Shown: positions 18,049-26,081 of the stretch, piece by piece | Numbering within the stretch: the stretch's first letter is position 1 | Layout of the letters: every line of letters starts with the position of its first letter | DNA from: an uncultured Chlorobiaceae bacterium | GTDB taxonomy: Bacteria; Bacteroidota; Chlorobiia; Chlorobiales; Chlorobiaceae | Length of the DNA: 39,852 nucleotides | Direction: 5' to 3' | Assembly: GCA_903822595.1 (NCBI GenBank) | Contig: CAIJPS010000003.1 | Span: forward strand, 1 to 39,852 | Notes under the pieces: model-generated | The model's input: the letters and a program-made list of their open reading frames with translations, nothing else | Told to the model about the DNA's origin: nothing | The model's database searches: none | Position numbers and translations under genes: made by a program

Positions 18049-19992
18049 ATGCCGGAACATCAGATAGAAATAGTCGATCTTGCCACCACCACAACTCGCC
18101 CCATGAACCCCGTGGCATTCATGCGGGTCGGTTATGCACATTTTCAAATGATCGTTGAAGAGGGGTGTCCTGTCGATTTTATTCATCTGGAGGTCAACGA
18201 AAGTTATCAGAAACTGACTGGACTGGAACAGGTGACAGGTCTCAGGATGAGGAATGTTTTGCCGGGAGTTACCGAGTCGAATCCTGAGTTTATCGAAAAA
18301 CAGAGAGCGGTCGTTGAGTCAGGGATTCCTGACCAATTTGAAGTCTACCTGAAAGCCCTGAAGAAATGGTATGACATTTCCCTCTACAGCCCTCAGAAAG
18401 GGGAGTGTGTTGCACTGTTCGATGATATCACTGAACACAAGAACACTCAAGAAACTCTAAGGCAAAGCGAAGATCGATTCAGACTGCTCTTCGAAAACCA
18501 CTCTGCAGTCATGATTCTTCTTGACCCTGTTACAGGCATCATCATAAAGGCTAACCATGCAGCAGCAGAGTTTTATGGCTGGTCCATTGAAGAGCTGCAA
18601 AAGATGCATATACAGCAGATCACCAGCGCCAATCCTGAGGAGGTGAAAAGCAATATGGAGAAATGCCGGACTTTAGAGCAAAATCGTTTTTTATTCAAGC
18701 ACATGAGAGCTGACGGTTCTGTCCGCAACGTCGAGGTATTCAGCAACCAGATCCATGTTGCAGGAAAGGATCTCCTCTATTCCATCATTCATGACGTCAC
18801 TGAACGCAAGCATTCTGAAGTAAAGTCCTTTGCCGTTTTTGTCGCAAAACAAAACGAGTATACTGATGCTGAAAAAGCGATACGGCAGTTGGACAAGCAA
18901 TACCAGACACTTATAGCGGCCTCCCCCGACAGTATCATAACAACTGATCTCAATGGGGTCATAAGCAGCATTTCGGATATTGGTCTTGAGATATTTGGAG
19001 CAAGCAATAAAACTGATCTTACAGGATTGCCTTTCTCAACAATTGTTTACCCCGGTAATGTACATGTCATTGAAGAGATCTTTGATGTAACACTCCGTGA
19101 AGGGCTTGTCCAAAACAGGGAGATCCTTCTGAAAAAGAAAAACAATACGGTTTATTCGGCTGAAATAAGCGCGGCGTTGATCCAGGATCATAACGGCGCG
19201 CCATCGTCATACATGATGATTATACGGGATATTTCTCAGCGCAAGATCATTGAAAACGAACTCTTCCATGCCAAAAAATTGATCAGCCTTGGCGAAATGG
19301 CTTCCGGTATTGCGCACGAAATTTATCAACCGATAAATAATATTGGACTTATGGTTGATAAAATGCTGTTGAATGCCTTTAAGAATGATTGGAGTTGTAA
19401 AACGGAGATTAAAACAACCTCTGAAAAGATATTTGAAAACATTATCAGGGCCCAGACCATCATCGATAACATTCGTTCGTTTTCAAGCACTGACAACAAC
19501 TATATCTCTTCGGATGTCAATATCAATAAAAGTATTCGTAATGCGCTTCTGATGGTCTCCGAGCAGTGTAAACATCGCTCTATCGCCCTTGACTTCAAGC
19601 CTGAACAGGAGAGATTTCCCGTCACCGGTAATATCTACAAGTTTGAGCAGGTCATGTTTAACCTTGTAAAGAACTCCATGGACGCTCTTGAAGAGAAGAA
19701 ACAGCTCAATATCTCGCCTTTTGAAATGAAAATCCTGATACGCTCCTTTTCTGTGAACAACTCAGTTGTCATAAGCGTTGAGGATAACGGCATAGGAATC
19801 GGAGAAAAGGATATGGAGTACATCATGCACCCCTTCTATACAACCAAAGAGTCCGGAAAAGGGACTGGACTTGGCCTTTCGATCAGCTATGGAATAATCA
19901 AGGAGATGAATGGTGATATCAGGATCAAGAGCACTCCCATGCGCGGGACATCAGTTATCATTACGCTTCCAAAAACGGTAAAATCAGCTTGA
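18049..19992 (+). CDS. PAS-domain sensor histidine kinase
   Basis: A 647-residue soluble kinase. I start at the ATG at 18049 because it has GAGGAG 8 nt upstream; an in-frame start at 17971 lacks this. Domains are an N-terminal PAS fold (about 15-130), a PAS (140-262) near-identical in layout to those of the preceding kinase, and a third PAS (280-405). Then come the phosphoacceptor helix GEMASGIAHEIYQPINNIGL with His423 and the ATPase domain (FNLVKNSMDAL, VEDNGIGIGEKD, GTGLGLSISYGII). The phosphoacceptor motif reads HEIYQP where HEINQP is common. It has no receiver domain, so it may feed a separate regulator. It lies 242 nt downstream of the hybrid kinase. Confidence 0.93.
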   Translation: MPEHQIEIVDLATTTTRPMNPVAFMRVGYAHFQMIVEEGCPVDFIHLEVNESYQKLTGLEQVTGLRMRNVLPGVTESNPEFIEKQRAVVESGIPDQFEVYLKALKKWYDISLYSPQKGECVALFDDITEHKNTQETLRQSEDRFRLLFENHSAVMILLDPVTGIIIKANHAAAEFYGWSIEELQKMHIQQITSANPEEVKSNMEKCRTLEQNRFLFKHMRADGSVRNVEVFSNQIHVAGKDLLYSIIHDVTERKHSEVKSFAVFVAKQNEYTDAEKAIRQLDKQYQTLIAASPDSIITTDLNGVISSISDIGLEIFGASNKTDLTGLPFSTIVYPGNVHVIEEIFDVTLREGLVQNREILLKKKNNTVYSAEISAALIQDHNGAPSSYMMIIRDISQRKIIENELFHAKKLISLGEMASGIAHEIYQPINNIGLMVDKMLLNAFKNDWSCKTEIKTTSEKIFENIIRAQTIIDNIRSFSSTDNNYISSDVNINKSIRNALLMVSEQCKHRSIALDFKPEQERFPVTGNIYKFEQVMFNLVKNSMDALEEKKQLNISPFEMKILIRSFSVNNSVVISVEDNGIGIGEKDMEYIMHPFYTTKESGKGTGLGLSISYGIIKEMNGDIRIKSTPMRGTSVIITLPKTVKSA

Positions 19993-20040
19993 GAAAACCC
20001 CTGACACCTTTCCTCTGACAGTTACTATCCGGCTTTAAAT

Positions 20041-20102
20041 TTGTCTTTATTTTTCTTTGGAAATTATTATCTTCCAATCCGTCATTCAATTCAGCGGATT
20101 GG
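20041..20102 (+). promoter_or_regulatory. Putative tRNA promoter and leader inverted repeat
   Basis: TTGTCT (20041-20046) and TATTAT (20065-20070), 18 nt apart, resemble -35 and -10 boxes placed correctly for the tRNA-Arg gene at 20109. Downstream, CCAATCCG (20074-20081) pairs exactly with CGGATTGG (20095-20102) over a 13-nt loop just before the tRNA. No T-run follows the hairpin. It could be a processing signal for the tRNA precursor. Promoter consensus in this phylum is not well fixed, so this is tentative. Confidence 0.4.
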
Positions 20103-20108
20103 CGACTT

Positions 20109-20181
20109 GCCCTTGTAGCTCAGTGGATAGAGTACTAGTTTCCGAAACTATTGGTCGGCAGTTCGAATCTGCCCAAGGGCA
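20109..20181 (+). tRNA. tRNA-Arg (anticodon CCG)
   Basis: The cloverleaf can be drawn fully. Acceptor GCCCTTG pairs with CAAGGGC, D stem GCTC with GAGT, the anticodon loop is TTCCGAA, and the T arm is GGCAG-TTCGAAT-CTGCC. Anticodon CCG reads the arginine codon CGG. The first base pair of the anticodon stem (C27-T43) is mismatched. The discriminator base is A, and CCA is not encoded. Confidence 0.93.
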
Positions 20182-20200
20182 CAGGGGAAGTAAAATATTT

Positions 20201-20273
20201 CGGGGTGTGGCTCAGTTGGTAGAGTGCTGCGTTCGGGACGCAGAGGTCGTGGGTTCGAGTCCCGCCACCCCGA
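20201..20273 (+). tRNA. tRNA-Pro (anticodon CGG)
   Basis: Acceptor CGGGGTG pairs with CACCCCG, D stem GCTC with GAGT, anticodon stem CTGCG with CGCAG around loop TTCGGGA, and the T arm is GTGGG-TTCGAGT-CCCGC. Anticodon CGG reads proline codon CCG. The C1-G72 acceptor start is typical of bacterial tRNA-Pro. It begins 19 nt after tRNA-Arg and is presumably co-transcribed with it. CCA is not encoded. Confidence 0.95.
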
Positions 20274-20277
20274 CACC

Positions 20278-20318
20278 AAAGGCGATTATGGTTATTATAT
20301 ATCCATAGTTGCCTTTTT
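20278..20318 (+). terminator. Probable intrinsic terminator after tRNA-Pro
   Basis: AAAGGC and GCCTTT form the base of an imperfect hairpin whose upper part pairs ATGG with CCAT, and five Ts follow on the plus strand. It ends the tRNA-Arg/tRNA-Pro transcript and lies just before the convergent end of the NRAMP-type gene. Confidence 0.6.
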
Positions 20319-20330
20319 CCGTTTCCCTCT

Positions 20331-21593
20331 TCAGTTGCCGAGCGTATACCAGAGCAGGAAGAGTGAAGAAATGGTCATGAGCAGAAACGTTGCGATACCC
20401 AATATGTTGGACCAGCCGTTATTGGTGTATTTTCCCATGATCTTTTTATTGTTGCAGATATGCAGAATCAGCGCAATAAGGACCGGTGCAGTTACTCCGT
20501 AGAGTACGGCTGTGTAGATCAGTGCCTGGATGGGACTTATTTTGGTGAAATGAATGAGCAGGCCGATAATGAGTGAGAGACCCATCGTTATGTAAAATCC
20601 AGGCGCCTCGTAATATTTTTTGTCAAAGCCTTCATTCCAACCGAAGGTTTCGGCCATCATGTAGCTCAGTGAACCGGCAAGTACGGGAATGGCAAGAAAT
20701 CCTGTGCCAATGACTCCAAGAGCAAACAGGAGATAGGCCTGCTCTCCGGCAAGTGGGCGCAAAGCACGGGCAGCCTCTTCAACGGTATTGACATTGTGGA
20801 TTCCTGCATTGAACAAGACGGTACCCGCAGCAAGAATGATAAAGTAAAAAACCACATTGGTAAAGAGCATTCCCCCTTTTACGTCGGCCTCCATGTTGTC
20901 TATGTTTTTTTTATCCACAATCAGCCGCTTTTCATGGCGCTCTTCCACCTCCATTGACGCCTGCCAGAAAAAAAGATAGGGAGAGATTGTGGTGCCAAGA
21001 ATGCCAACAAGCGCCATAAAATAGGCTTTGTCGGCTGTAAAAGTCGGCAGAAAAGTATCTCTCAAAACATGAGTCCAATCGACATCGATCAGAAAAGGTA
21101 TCAGGATGTAACTGAAAAGGGTGATACAGAGCCATTTCAGGATCAGGGCGATTTTATGGTATGACCAGAAAATGACGCTGTAGAGAATCAAAAGCGTGAA
21201 CAGGAGTGAGAACAAAAATGCCGGAACAGAAGGAAAAAGGAGGTTTCCTACCGCTCCCATTCCTGCAATGTCTGCGCCGATGTTGAGGGTGATTGAGGGA
21301 AAGCTGATGAAGAGAATGGCGTAAAGGAGTGGCTTTGGATAATAGCGCTTTATGGTGCCGGTAAGGCCGTGGTTGGTCACCAGTCCAATGCGGGCGCACA
21401 TCTCCTGGATAGAGACCATTAACGGGTAGGTTACAAGGGCACTCCAGAGTAACTGTGATCCAAATGCAGCACCAGCCTGGGTGTAGGTTGCAATACCCGA
21501 TGGGTCGTCGTCACTTGCTCCGGTGATAAGGCCCGGACCAAGCGTTCCCCAGAATCTTTTTATAAGGCCCTCTTTTTTTGATTTGGTTTTCAC
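20331..21593 (-). CDS. NRAMP-family divalent metal transporter, variant metal site
   Basis: A 420-residue membrane protein with about 11 hydrophobic segments and the LeuT-fold NRAMP layout. The first segment carries ASDDDPSGIATYTQ (about 26-39) where classical MntH has DPGN. The sixth carries GTTISPYLFFWQ (about 200-211) where MntH has a methionine-proline-histidine motif. The metal-coordinating methionine is therefore absent, so ion selectivity may differ from Mn/Fe-type NRAMP. Some NRAMP-related proteins that lack this methionine move magnesium or other hard ions. Translation starts at GTG 21593, with no Shine-Dalgarno sequence. A Fur-box-like site lies directly upstream, pointing to iron-dependent repression. 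It converges on the tRNA genes. Confidence 0.88.
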   Translation of the reverse strand: MKTKSKKEGLIKRFWGTLGPGLITGASDDDPSGIATYTQAGAAFGSQLLWSALVTYPLMVSIQEMCARIGLVTNHGLTGTIKRYYPKPLLYAILFISFPSITLNIGADIAGMGAVGNLLFPSVPAFLFSLLFTLLILYSVIFWSYHKIALILKWLCITLFSYILIPFLIDVDWTHVLRDTFLPTFTADKAYFMALVGILGTTISPYLFFWQASMEVEERHEKRLIVDKKNIDNMEADVKGGMLFTNVVFYFIILAAGTVLFNAGIHNVNTVEEAARALRPLAGEQAYLLFALGVIGTGFLAIPVLAGSLSYMMAETFGWNEGFDKKYYEAPGFYITMGLSLIIGLLIHFTKISPIQALIYTAVLYGVTAPVLIALILHICNNKKIMGKYTNNGWSNILGIATFLLMTISSLFLLWYTLGN

Positions 21594-21595
21594 AG

Positions 21596-21614
21596 AATAT
21601 TGATAATCATTGTT
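21596..21614 (-). promoter_or_regulatory. Fur-box-like operator upstream of the NRAMP-type gene
   Basis: Plus-strand AATATTGATAATCATTGTT matches the classical 19-bp Fur consensus GATAATGATAATCATTATC at 15 positions by eye, including the whole core TGATAATCATT. It lies 3-21 nt upstream of the GTG start, so a bound repressor would cover the transcription start or ribosome-binding region. Fur is the natural candidate; MntR sites are different. It is about 200 nt from the divergent nitroreductase start. Confidence 0.65.
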
Positions 21615-21816
21615 TACGGTGGATACAAACCGGAAGAGAAAGACGTTTTTGTGAAAAAGAACCTGCTGTATTCAACCAGCATCTGAAAATATCAAAAACC
21701 CTTAACTTATATTATTTCTGTAGGCGAGACGGTCTGTTTTCATGGGCATTGACTGACTCGTTCCGAGATAACCTTAAACCGTGCTTGAAAATTCAAAACC
21801 ATCAATGGAGATTGCC

Positions 21817-22383
21817 ATGAATGAGACCATACAGACCATTCTAAAACGAAGAAGTATAAGGGCTTACCAGGCCAGGCAGATTAGGGAAGAGGAGTTGCAG
21901 GAGATTCTTTTATCCGGGCAGTATGCTCCGACGGCCATGGGGCAGCAGCCTTGGCATTTTACCGTGCTGCAGAATCCTGATCTGCTCGAAAAGCTCCAGG
22001 TGCAGTGCAAATCTCTTTTTCTGCATTCCGATAATCCGGATTTGCGTGCGGTGGCTTCGCGTGAAGAGTATCATATTTTTCATCATGCTCCCACACTGCT
22101 GATAGTTTCTGGAGATTCGCAGGCTATTACGCCATTGCAGGATTGTGTACTGGCGATGGAAAACATGCTGCTTGCCGCTGCTTCGCTTGGCATTGGTTCC
22201 TGTTGGGTTCATTCGGTGGTTATGCTTTGCGAAAACGCAGAAGGCGCTGCGGCATTCAAGAGTCTTGGCCTTGGTATTCCGGAAGAGTATGCTCCGTATG
22301 CTGCGGCAGTTTTGGGATATAGTGCTGTGCCTTTGCCGGAAGCTGCTCCGCGAAAACCCGATACGGTGAATATTGTGCCGTAA
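21817..22383 (+). CDS. Nitroreductase-family flavoprotein
   Basis: A 188-residue FMN-dependent nitroreductase-like protein. RRSIRAYQARQI near the N-terminus and APTAMGQQPWHFTVL are the conserved phosphate and FMN contacts, and the C-terminal half has AAASLGIGSCWVHSVV and the end PRKPDTVNIV. Members reduce nitro compounds, quinones or flavins with NAD(P)H; the true substrate is not visible. I start at ATG 21817, which has GGAG 6 nt upstream, in preference to GTG 21781. It is divergent from the NRAMP-type gene and 52 nt upstream of the P-type ATPase, so it may be co-transcribed with that pump. Confidence 0.9.
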   Translation: MNETIQTILKRRSIRAYQARQIREEELQEILLSGQYAPTAMGQQPWHFTVLQNPDLLEKLQVQCKSLFLHSDNPDLRAVASREEYHIFHHAPTLLIVSGDSQAITPLQDCVLAMENMLLAAASLGIGSCWVHSVVMLCENAEGAAAFKSLGLGIPEEYAPYAAAVLGYSAVPLPEAAPRKPDTVNIVP

Positions 22384-22435
22384 AGAGGAGTCGTTCGGCC
22401 GTGGGAACGTTCATTGATTGCTCTTGAAACAGATC

Positions 22436-24997
22436 ATGAAAAATGCAATAAAAGCTGAAGGGTTTGCATCTCTTTCGGAAGCCGAAGCGGCAGAGCGGTT
22501 GGCATTGGAAGGATATAATGAACTGCCCTCTTCGGGGCAGCGCTCTCTTTTTTCATTGGTGTTTGGTGTTGTTCGTGAGCCGATGTTTTTGCTGCTGGTG
22601 GCTTGTGGAGTGGTCTATCTTGTGCTTGGTGATATCCAGGAGGCGTTGATGCTTCTTGGGTTTGTTTTTTTTGTTATGGGGCTGACCCTCTACCAGGAGC
22701 GAAAAACAGAACATGCGCTGGATGCGCTCCGTGATCTTTCCAGCCCTCGTGCCCAGGTTGTCAGGGACGGAGCAGAACGTCGTATTGCGGGGCGCGAGGT
22801 GGTGCGGGGTGATCTCTTTATCGTCAGTGAGGGTGATCGTGTTCCTGCCGATGCACAGCTTCTTTCATGCCTCAATATGATGGTTGATGAGTCTTTTTTG
22901 ACCGGCGAATCTGTTCCTGTCAGAAAATCTGATGAGAGGCGTGAGGCAAAAGAGCAGCACCCGGGGGGAGACGATTTGCCATTCATCTATTCGGGAACTA
23001 TGTTGGTTCAGGGGCAGGGAATTGCGCGGGTCATCGCAACCGGCATCAAGACCGAAATCGGCAAAATCGGCAAGGTGTTACTGGCCGTTGAACCTGAAGA
23101 GACACTCTTGCAACAGGAAACTGGCCGATGGGTACACCATCTTGCGCTGGTCGGTCTGTCATTATGTATTCTGGTGATTATCCTCTACAGTCTTACTCGT
23201 GGAGACTGGCTTCATGGATTGCTGGCCGGAGTTACCCTTGCCATGGCCACGCTTCCTGAAGAGCTGCCGGTTGTTCTGACCATCTTTTTGGCTATGGGAG
23301 CGTGGCGCATTTCAAAAAAACAGGTACTTACCCGCCGGATGCCAGCCATAGAGACCCTGGGCTCAGCTACAGTTCTCTGCGTTGACAAGACCGGTACGCT
23401 TACCATGAATCGCATGTCGGTCAGCAAGCTTTTTGCCGGAGGAGCTTTTCTTGATATCGGAGATGTTTCACGGCACTCTATTCCGGAAGAGTTTCATGAA
23501 CTTCTTGAATTCAGTATTCTGGCCAGTCAGCTTGACCCTTTTGACCCGATGGAAAAAGCGATCAAAGAGAGAGGGGATGATTATCTGACCGAGACAGAGC
23601 ACCTGCACAAGGACTGGGATTTGGTGCACGAATATCCCTTGTCCAAAGAGTTGCTTTCCCTTTCGCGCGTATGGAAATCATCGGAACGGGAGGAGTATAT
23701 TATTGCCGCCAAGGGCGCTCCTGAGGCCATCATCGATCTCTGTCATTTTGACGATCAGGAGATAGCCCGGCTTTCCTGCCATATCAGTGAAATGGCTGAC
23801 CAGGGATTACGGGTATTGGGAGTGGCAAGGGCATTTTTTCAGCAACCGGTTTTGCCCGGCGAGCAGCATGACTTTGTTTTTGAATTTCTCGGTCTTATCG
23901 GGCTTGCTGATCCGGTGCGTTCTGCTGTGCCCTCGGCAATAGCGGAATGCTACAGTGCAGGCATCCGTGTGGTGATGATAACCGGCGATTATCCTGGTAC
24001 GGCCCGCAATATTGCCAGGCAGATTGGACTGAAAAAAGCTGACGCATGGATTACTGGCCCGCAACTGGAAGGGATGACGGAGCAGGAGTTGCAGCAGCGG
24101 ATTAATGAGGTGAATATTTTTGCAAGGGTTGTGCCTGAACAGAAATTGCGCCTGGTTACTGCGCTCAAGGCTAATGGAGAGATTGTTGCCATGACAGGCG
24201 ATGGAGTTAATGATGCTCCAGCGCTGAAAGCTGCGAATATTGGCATAGCCATGGGAGGACGCGGAACGGATGTTGCCCGTGAGTCGGCTTCACTGGTATT
24301 GCTCGATGATGATTTTTCTTCGATTGTGCAGGCTATCAGGCTTGGTCGCCGGATTTTTGACAATATCAGAAAAGCCATTGCCTATATTTTTGCAATTCAC
24401 GTTCCTATTGCCGGAATATCGCTCTTTCCGGTATTGTTTCAGTGGCCGCTTCTTTTACTGCCAGCTCATATCGCTTTTTTGCAGCTTATCATTGATCCTG
24501 CTTGCTCAATCGTTTTTGAAGCTGAGGGAGAAGAGAGTGATGTCATGAAACGCCCTCCAAGGAACTCCAGCGAGCCGTTGTTCAGCCGCAAAATGGTCGC
24601 TTTCAGTCTTATGCAGGGAGTCATTGTTCTTGTTGTTGTTCTCGCCGTTTTCTGGTTTGCCCTTTCAAGGGGTCAGGGTGAGCAGGAGGTTCGTGCTTTG
24701 ACCTTTACCACACTGATGATCTCGAATCTTGGTCTGATTCTGACAAACCGATCCTGGAGCCGGACATTTGTTGCTACCATGCGCTTTCCCAACAGAGCGT
24801 TATTCCCTGTCGTTGCCGGTGCAATAATATTCCTTGGAGTTGTGCTTTATGTTCCATTTTTTGTTAATCTGTTCAGATTTTCCGCCTTGCACTCTCTCGA
24901 TATCGTACTCTGCATTGCCGCAGGAGTCGGAAGTGTCATCTGGTTTGAAGCTGTGAAGTGGGTTGGATCCTCCGGATTTTTCAAAAAAAAAGTATAA
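22436..24997 (+). CDS. P-type cation-transporting ATPase (P2-like)
   Basis: An 853-residue membrane pump from ATG 22436 (an upstream TTG at 22418 is in frame). It has the N-terminal cation-ATPase domain, the actuator motif LTGESVPV, and transmembrane segment 4 with PEELP (274-278). The phosphorylation site DKTGTLT has Asp317, and the hinge reads MTGDGVNDAPALK. A C-terminal membrane bundle has AHIAFLQLIIDPACSIVFEAE. PEELP in place of the PEGLP of calcium pumps, and no SERCA-like N/D pattern in segment 6, leave the transported ion open (calcium, manganese or magnesium are possible). There are no N-terminal heavy-metal (CxxC) domains, so it is not a copper/zinc P1B pump. The CDF exporter follows 32 nt downstream. 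Confidence 0.92.
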   Translation: MKNAIKAEGFASLSEAEAAERLALEGYNELPSSGQRSLFSLVFGVVREPMFLLLVACGVVYLVLGDIQEALMLLGFVFFVMGLTLYQERKTEHALDALRDLSSPRAQVVRDGAERRIAGREVVRGDLFIVSEGDRVPADAQLLSCLNMMVDESFLTGESVPVRKSDERREAKEQHPGGDDLPFIYSGTMLVQGQGIARVIATGIKTEIGKIGKVLLAVEPEETLLQQETGRWVHHLALVGLSLCILVIILYSLTRGDWLHGLLAGVTLAMATLPEELPVVLTIFLAMGAWRISKKQVLTRRMPAIETLGSATVLCVDKTGTLTMNRMSVSKLFAGGAFLDIGDVSRHSIPEEFHELLEFSILASQLDPFDPMEKAIKERGDDYLTETEHLHKDWDLVHEYPLSKELLSLSRVWKSSEREEYIIAAKGAPEAIIDLCHFDDQEIARLSCHISEMADQGLRVLGVARAFFQQPVLPGEQHDFVFEFLGLIGLADPVRSAVPSAIAECYSAGIRVVMITGDYPGTARNIARQIGLKKADAWITGPQLEGMTEQELQQRINEVNIFARVVPEQKLRLVTALKANGEIVAMTGDGVNDAPALKAANIGIAMGGRGTDVARESASLVLLDDDFSSIVQAIRLGRRIFDNIRKAIAYIFAIHVPIAGISLFPVLFQWPLLLLPAHIAFLQLIIDPACSIVFEAEGEESDVMKRPPRNSSEPLFSRKMVAFSLMQGVIVLVVVLAVFWFALSRGQGEQEVRALTFTTLMISNLGLILTNRSWSRTFVATMRFPNRALFPVVAGAIIFLGVVLYVPFFVNLFRFSALHSLDIVLCIAAGVGSVIWFEAVKWVGSSGFFKKKV

Positions 24998-25029
24998 CTG
25001 TCGGCGACAACGAGATAAGATAAACAGTC

Positions 25030-26016
25030 ATGACCATAGCAAAACAGAACTATAATTTTCAGAAAGTTGTCGTCGTAACCGGTGTTGTTCTTTTTATTGT
25101 CAAACTGGTTGCCTGGTATCTTACCAATTCCGTAGCTATTCTTACTGACGCACTGGAAAGCACCGTAAATGTCACCAGTGGCTTTATTGGCTTGTACAGT
25201 CTTTATATTTCAGCAAAGCCAAAAGATACCCTTCATCCTTACGGCCATGGCAAGGTCGAATTTATTTCAGCGGCTATTGAAGGTACCTTGATTGCCTGCG
25301 CCGGTTTGCTTATTATTTATGAAGCAGCCAAAAATCTTGGTGATCCGCAACCGGTTGCCCAGCTTGATTACGGAATACTTTTGATCACGGCAACTGCCGC
25401 GATCAATTATCTTGTCGGAGCACTTGCCGTTAAAAAAGGGAGAAAAAACAACTCTCTTGCCCTCCTTGCCAGTGGAAAACATCTACAGTCAGATACCTAC
25501 TCCACCATCGGTATTATTATCGGCCTGATCATCTTGTTCCTGACAAAGGTAGCATGGCTCGACAGTGTTGTTGCCTTGATTTTCGCGCTTCTTATTGTTT
25601 TCACCGGCTACAAGATTATCCGCGACTCTCTCAGGGGGATTATGGATGAGGCTGATGAGAAATTGCTTGGAAAAATGGCGGGATTGTTGCAGGCCAATCG
25701 CAGTGCAGAGTGGATTGATCTTCACAATCTCCGTATCATAAAGTATGGGAGTACACTCCATCTTGATTGCCATTTGACTGTTCCCTGGTACTTTAATGTA
25801 CACGAAGCACACCTTCAGATTGACAACCTCAACAAGCTGGTCAATGACAATTTTGGTGGAAGTATTGAGCTTTTTGTCCACACTGACGGTTGTCTTGATT
25901 TTTCCTGTGAAATCTGTAAAAAAGGGGAGTGCCCTGTCCGCAAGGCTCTGTTCAAAAATAGTGTTGTGTGGACTGTGAAAAATATGTCAGACAATCATAA
26001 GCATAATGCCGGATGA
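25030..26016 (+). CDS. Cation diffusion facilitator (CDF) family transporter with Cys-rich tail
   Basis: A 328-residue protein with six hydrophobic segments in the first 210 residues. Segment 2 has AILTDALESTVNVTSG (Asp40) and segment 5 has HLQSDTYSTIGIIIG (His-x3-Asp), the two halves of the CDF metal site. The loop HPYGHGKVEF is a family hallmark. The cytoplasmic C-terminal domain has LHLDCHLTVPWYFNVHEAH, then an added cluster CLDFSCEICKKGEC (C-x4-C-x2-C-x4-C), which could bind or sense metal. It exports divalent cations (zinc, iron or manganese) in exchange for protons. It probably forms an efflux operon with the ATPase upstream. Confidence 0.92.
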   Translation: MTIAKQNYNFQKVVVVTGVVLFIVKLVAWYLTNSVAILTDALESTVNVTSGFIGLYSLYISAKPKDTLHPYGHGKVEFISAAIEGTLIACAGLLIIYEAAKNLGDPQPVAQLDYGILLITATAAINYLVGALAVKKGRKNNSLALLASGKHLQSDTYSTIGIIIGLIILFLTKVAWLDSVVALIFALLIVFTGYKIIRDSLRGIMDEADEKLLGKMAGLLQANRSAEWIDLHNLRIIKYGSTLHLDCHLTVPWYFNVHEAHLQIDNLNKLVNDNFGGSIELFVHTDGCLDFSCEICKKGECPVRKALFKNSVVWTVKNMSDNHKHNAG

Positions 26017-26081
26017 GGCAGTGCAGAAAATAAAATGATAACAAGCTCAAGGTTAATTTTTTTTGCAAGCTGAAAGAGACT

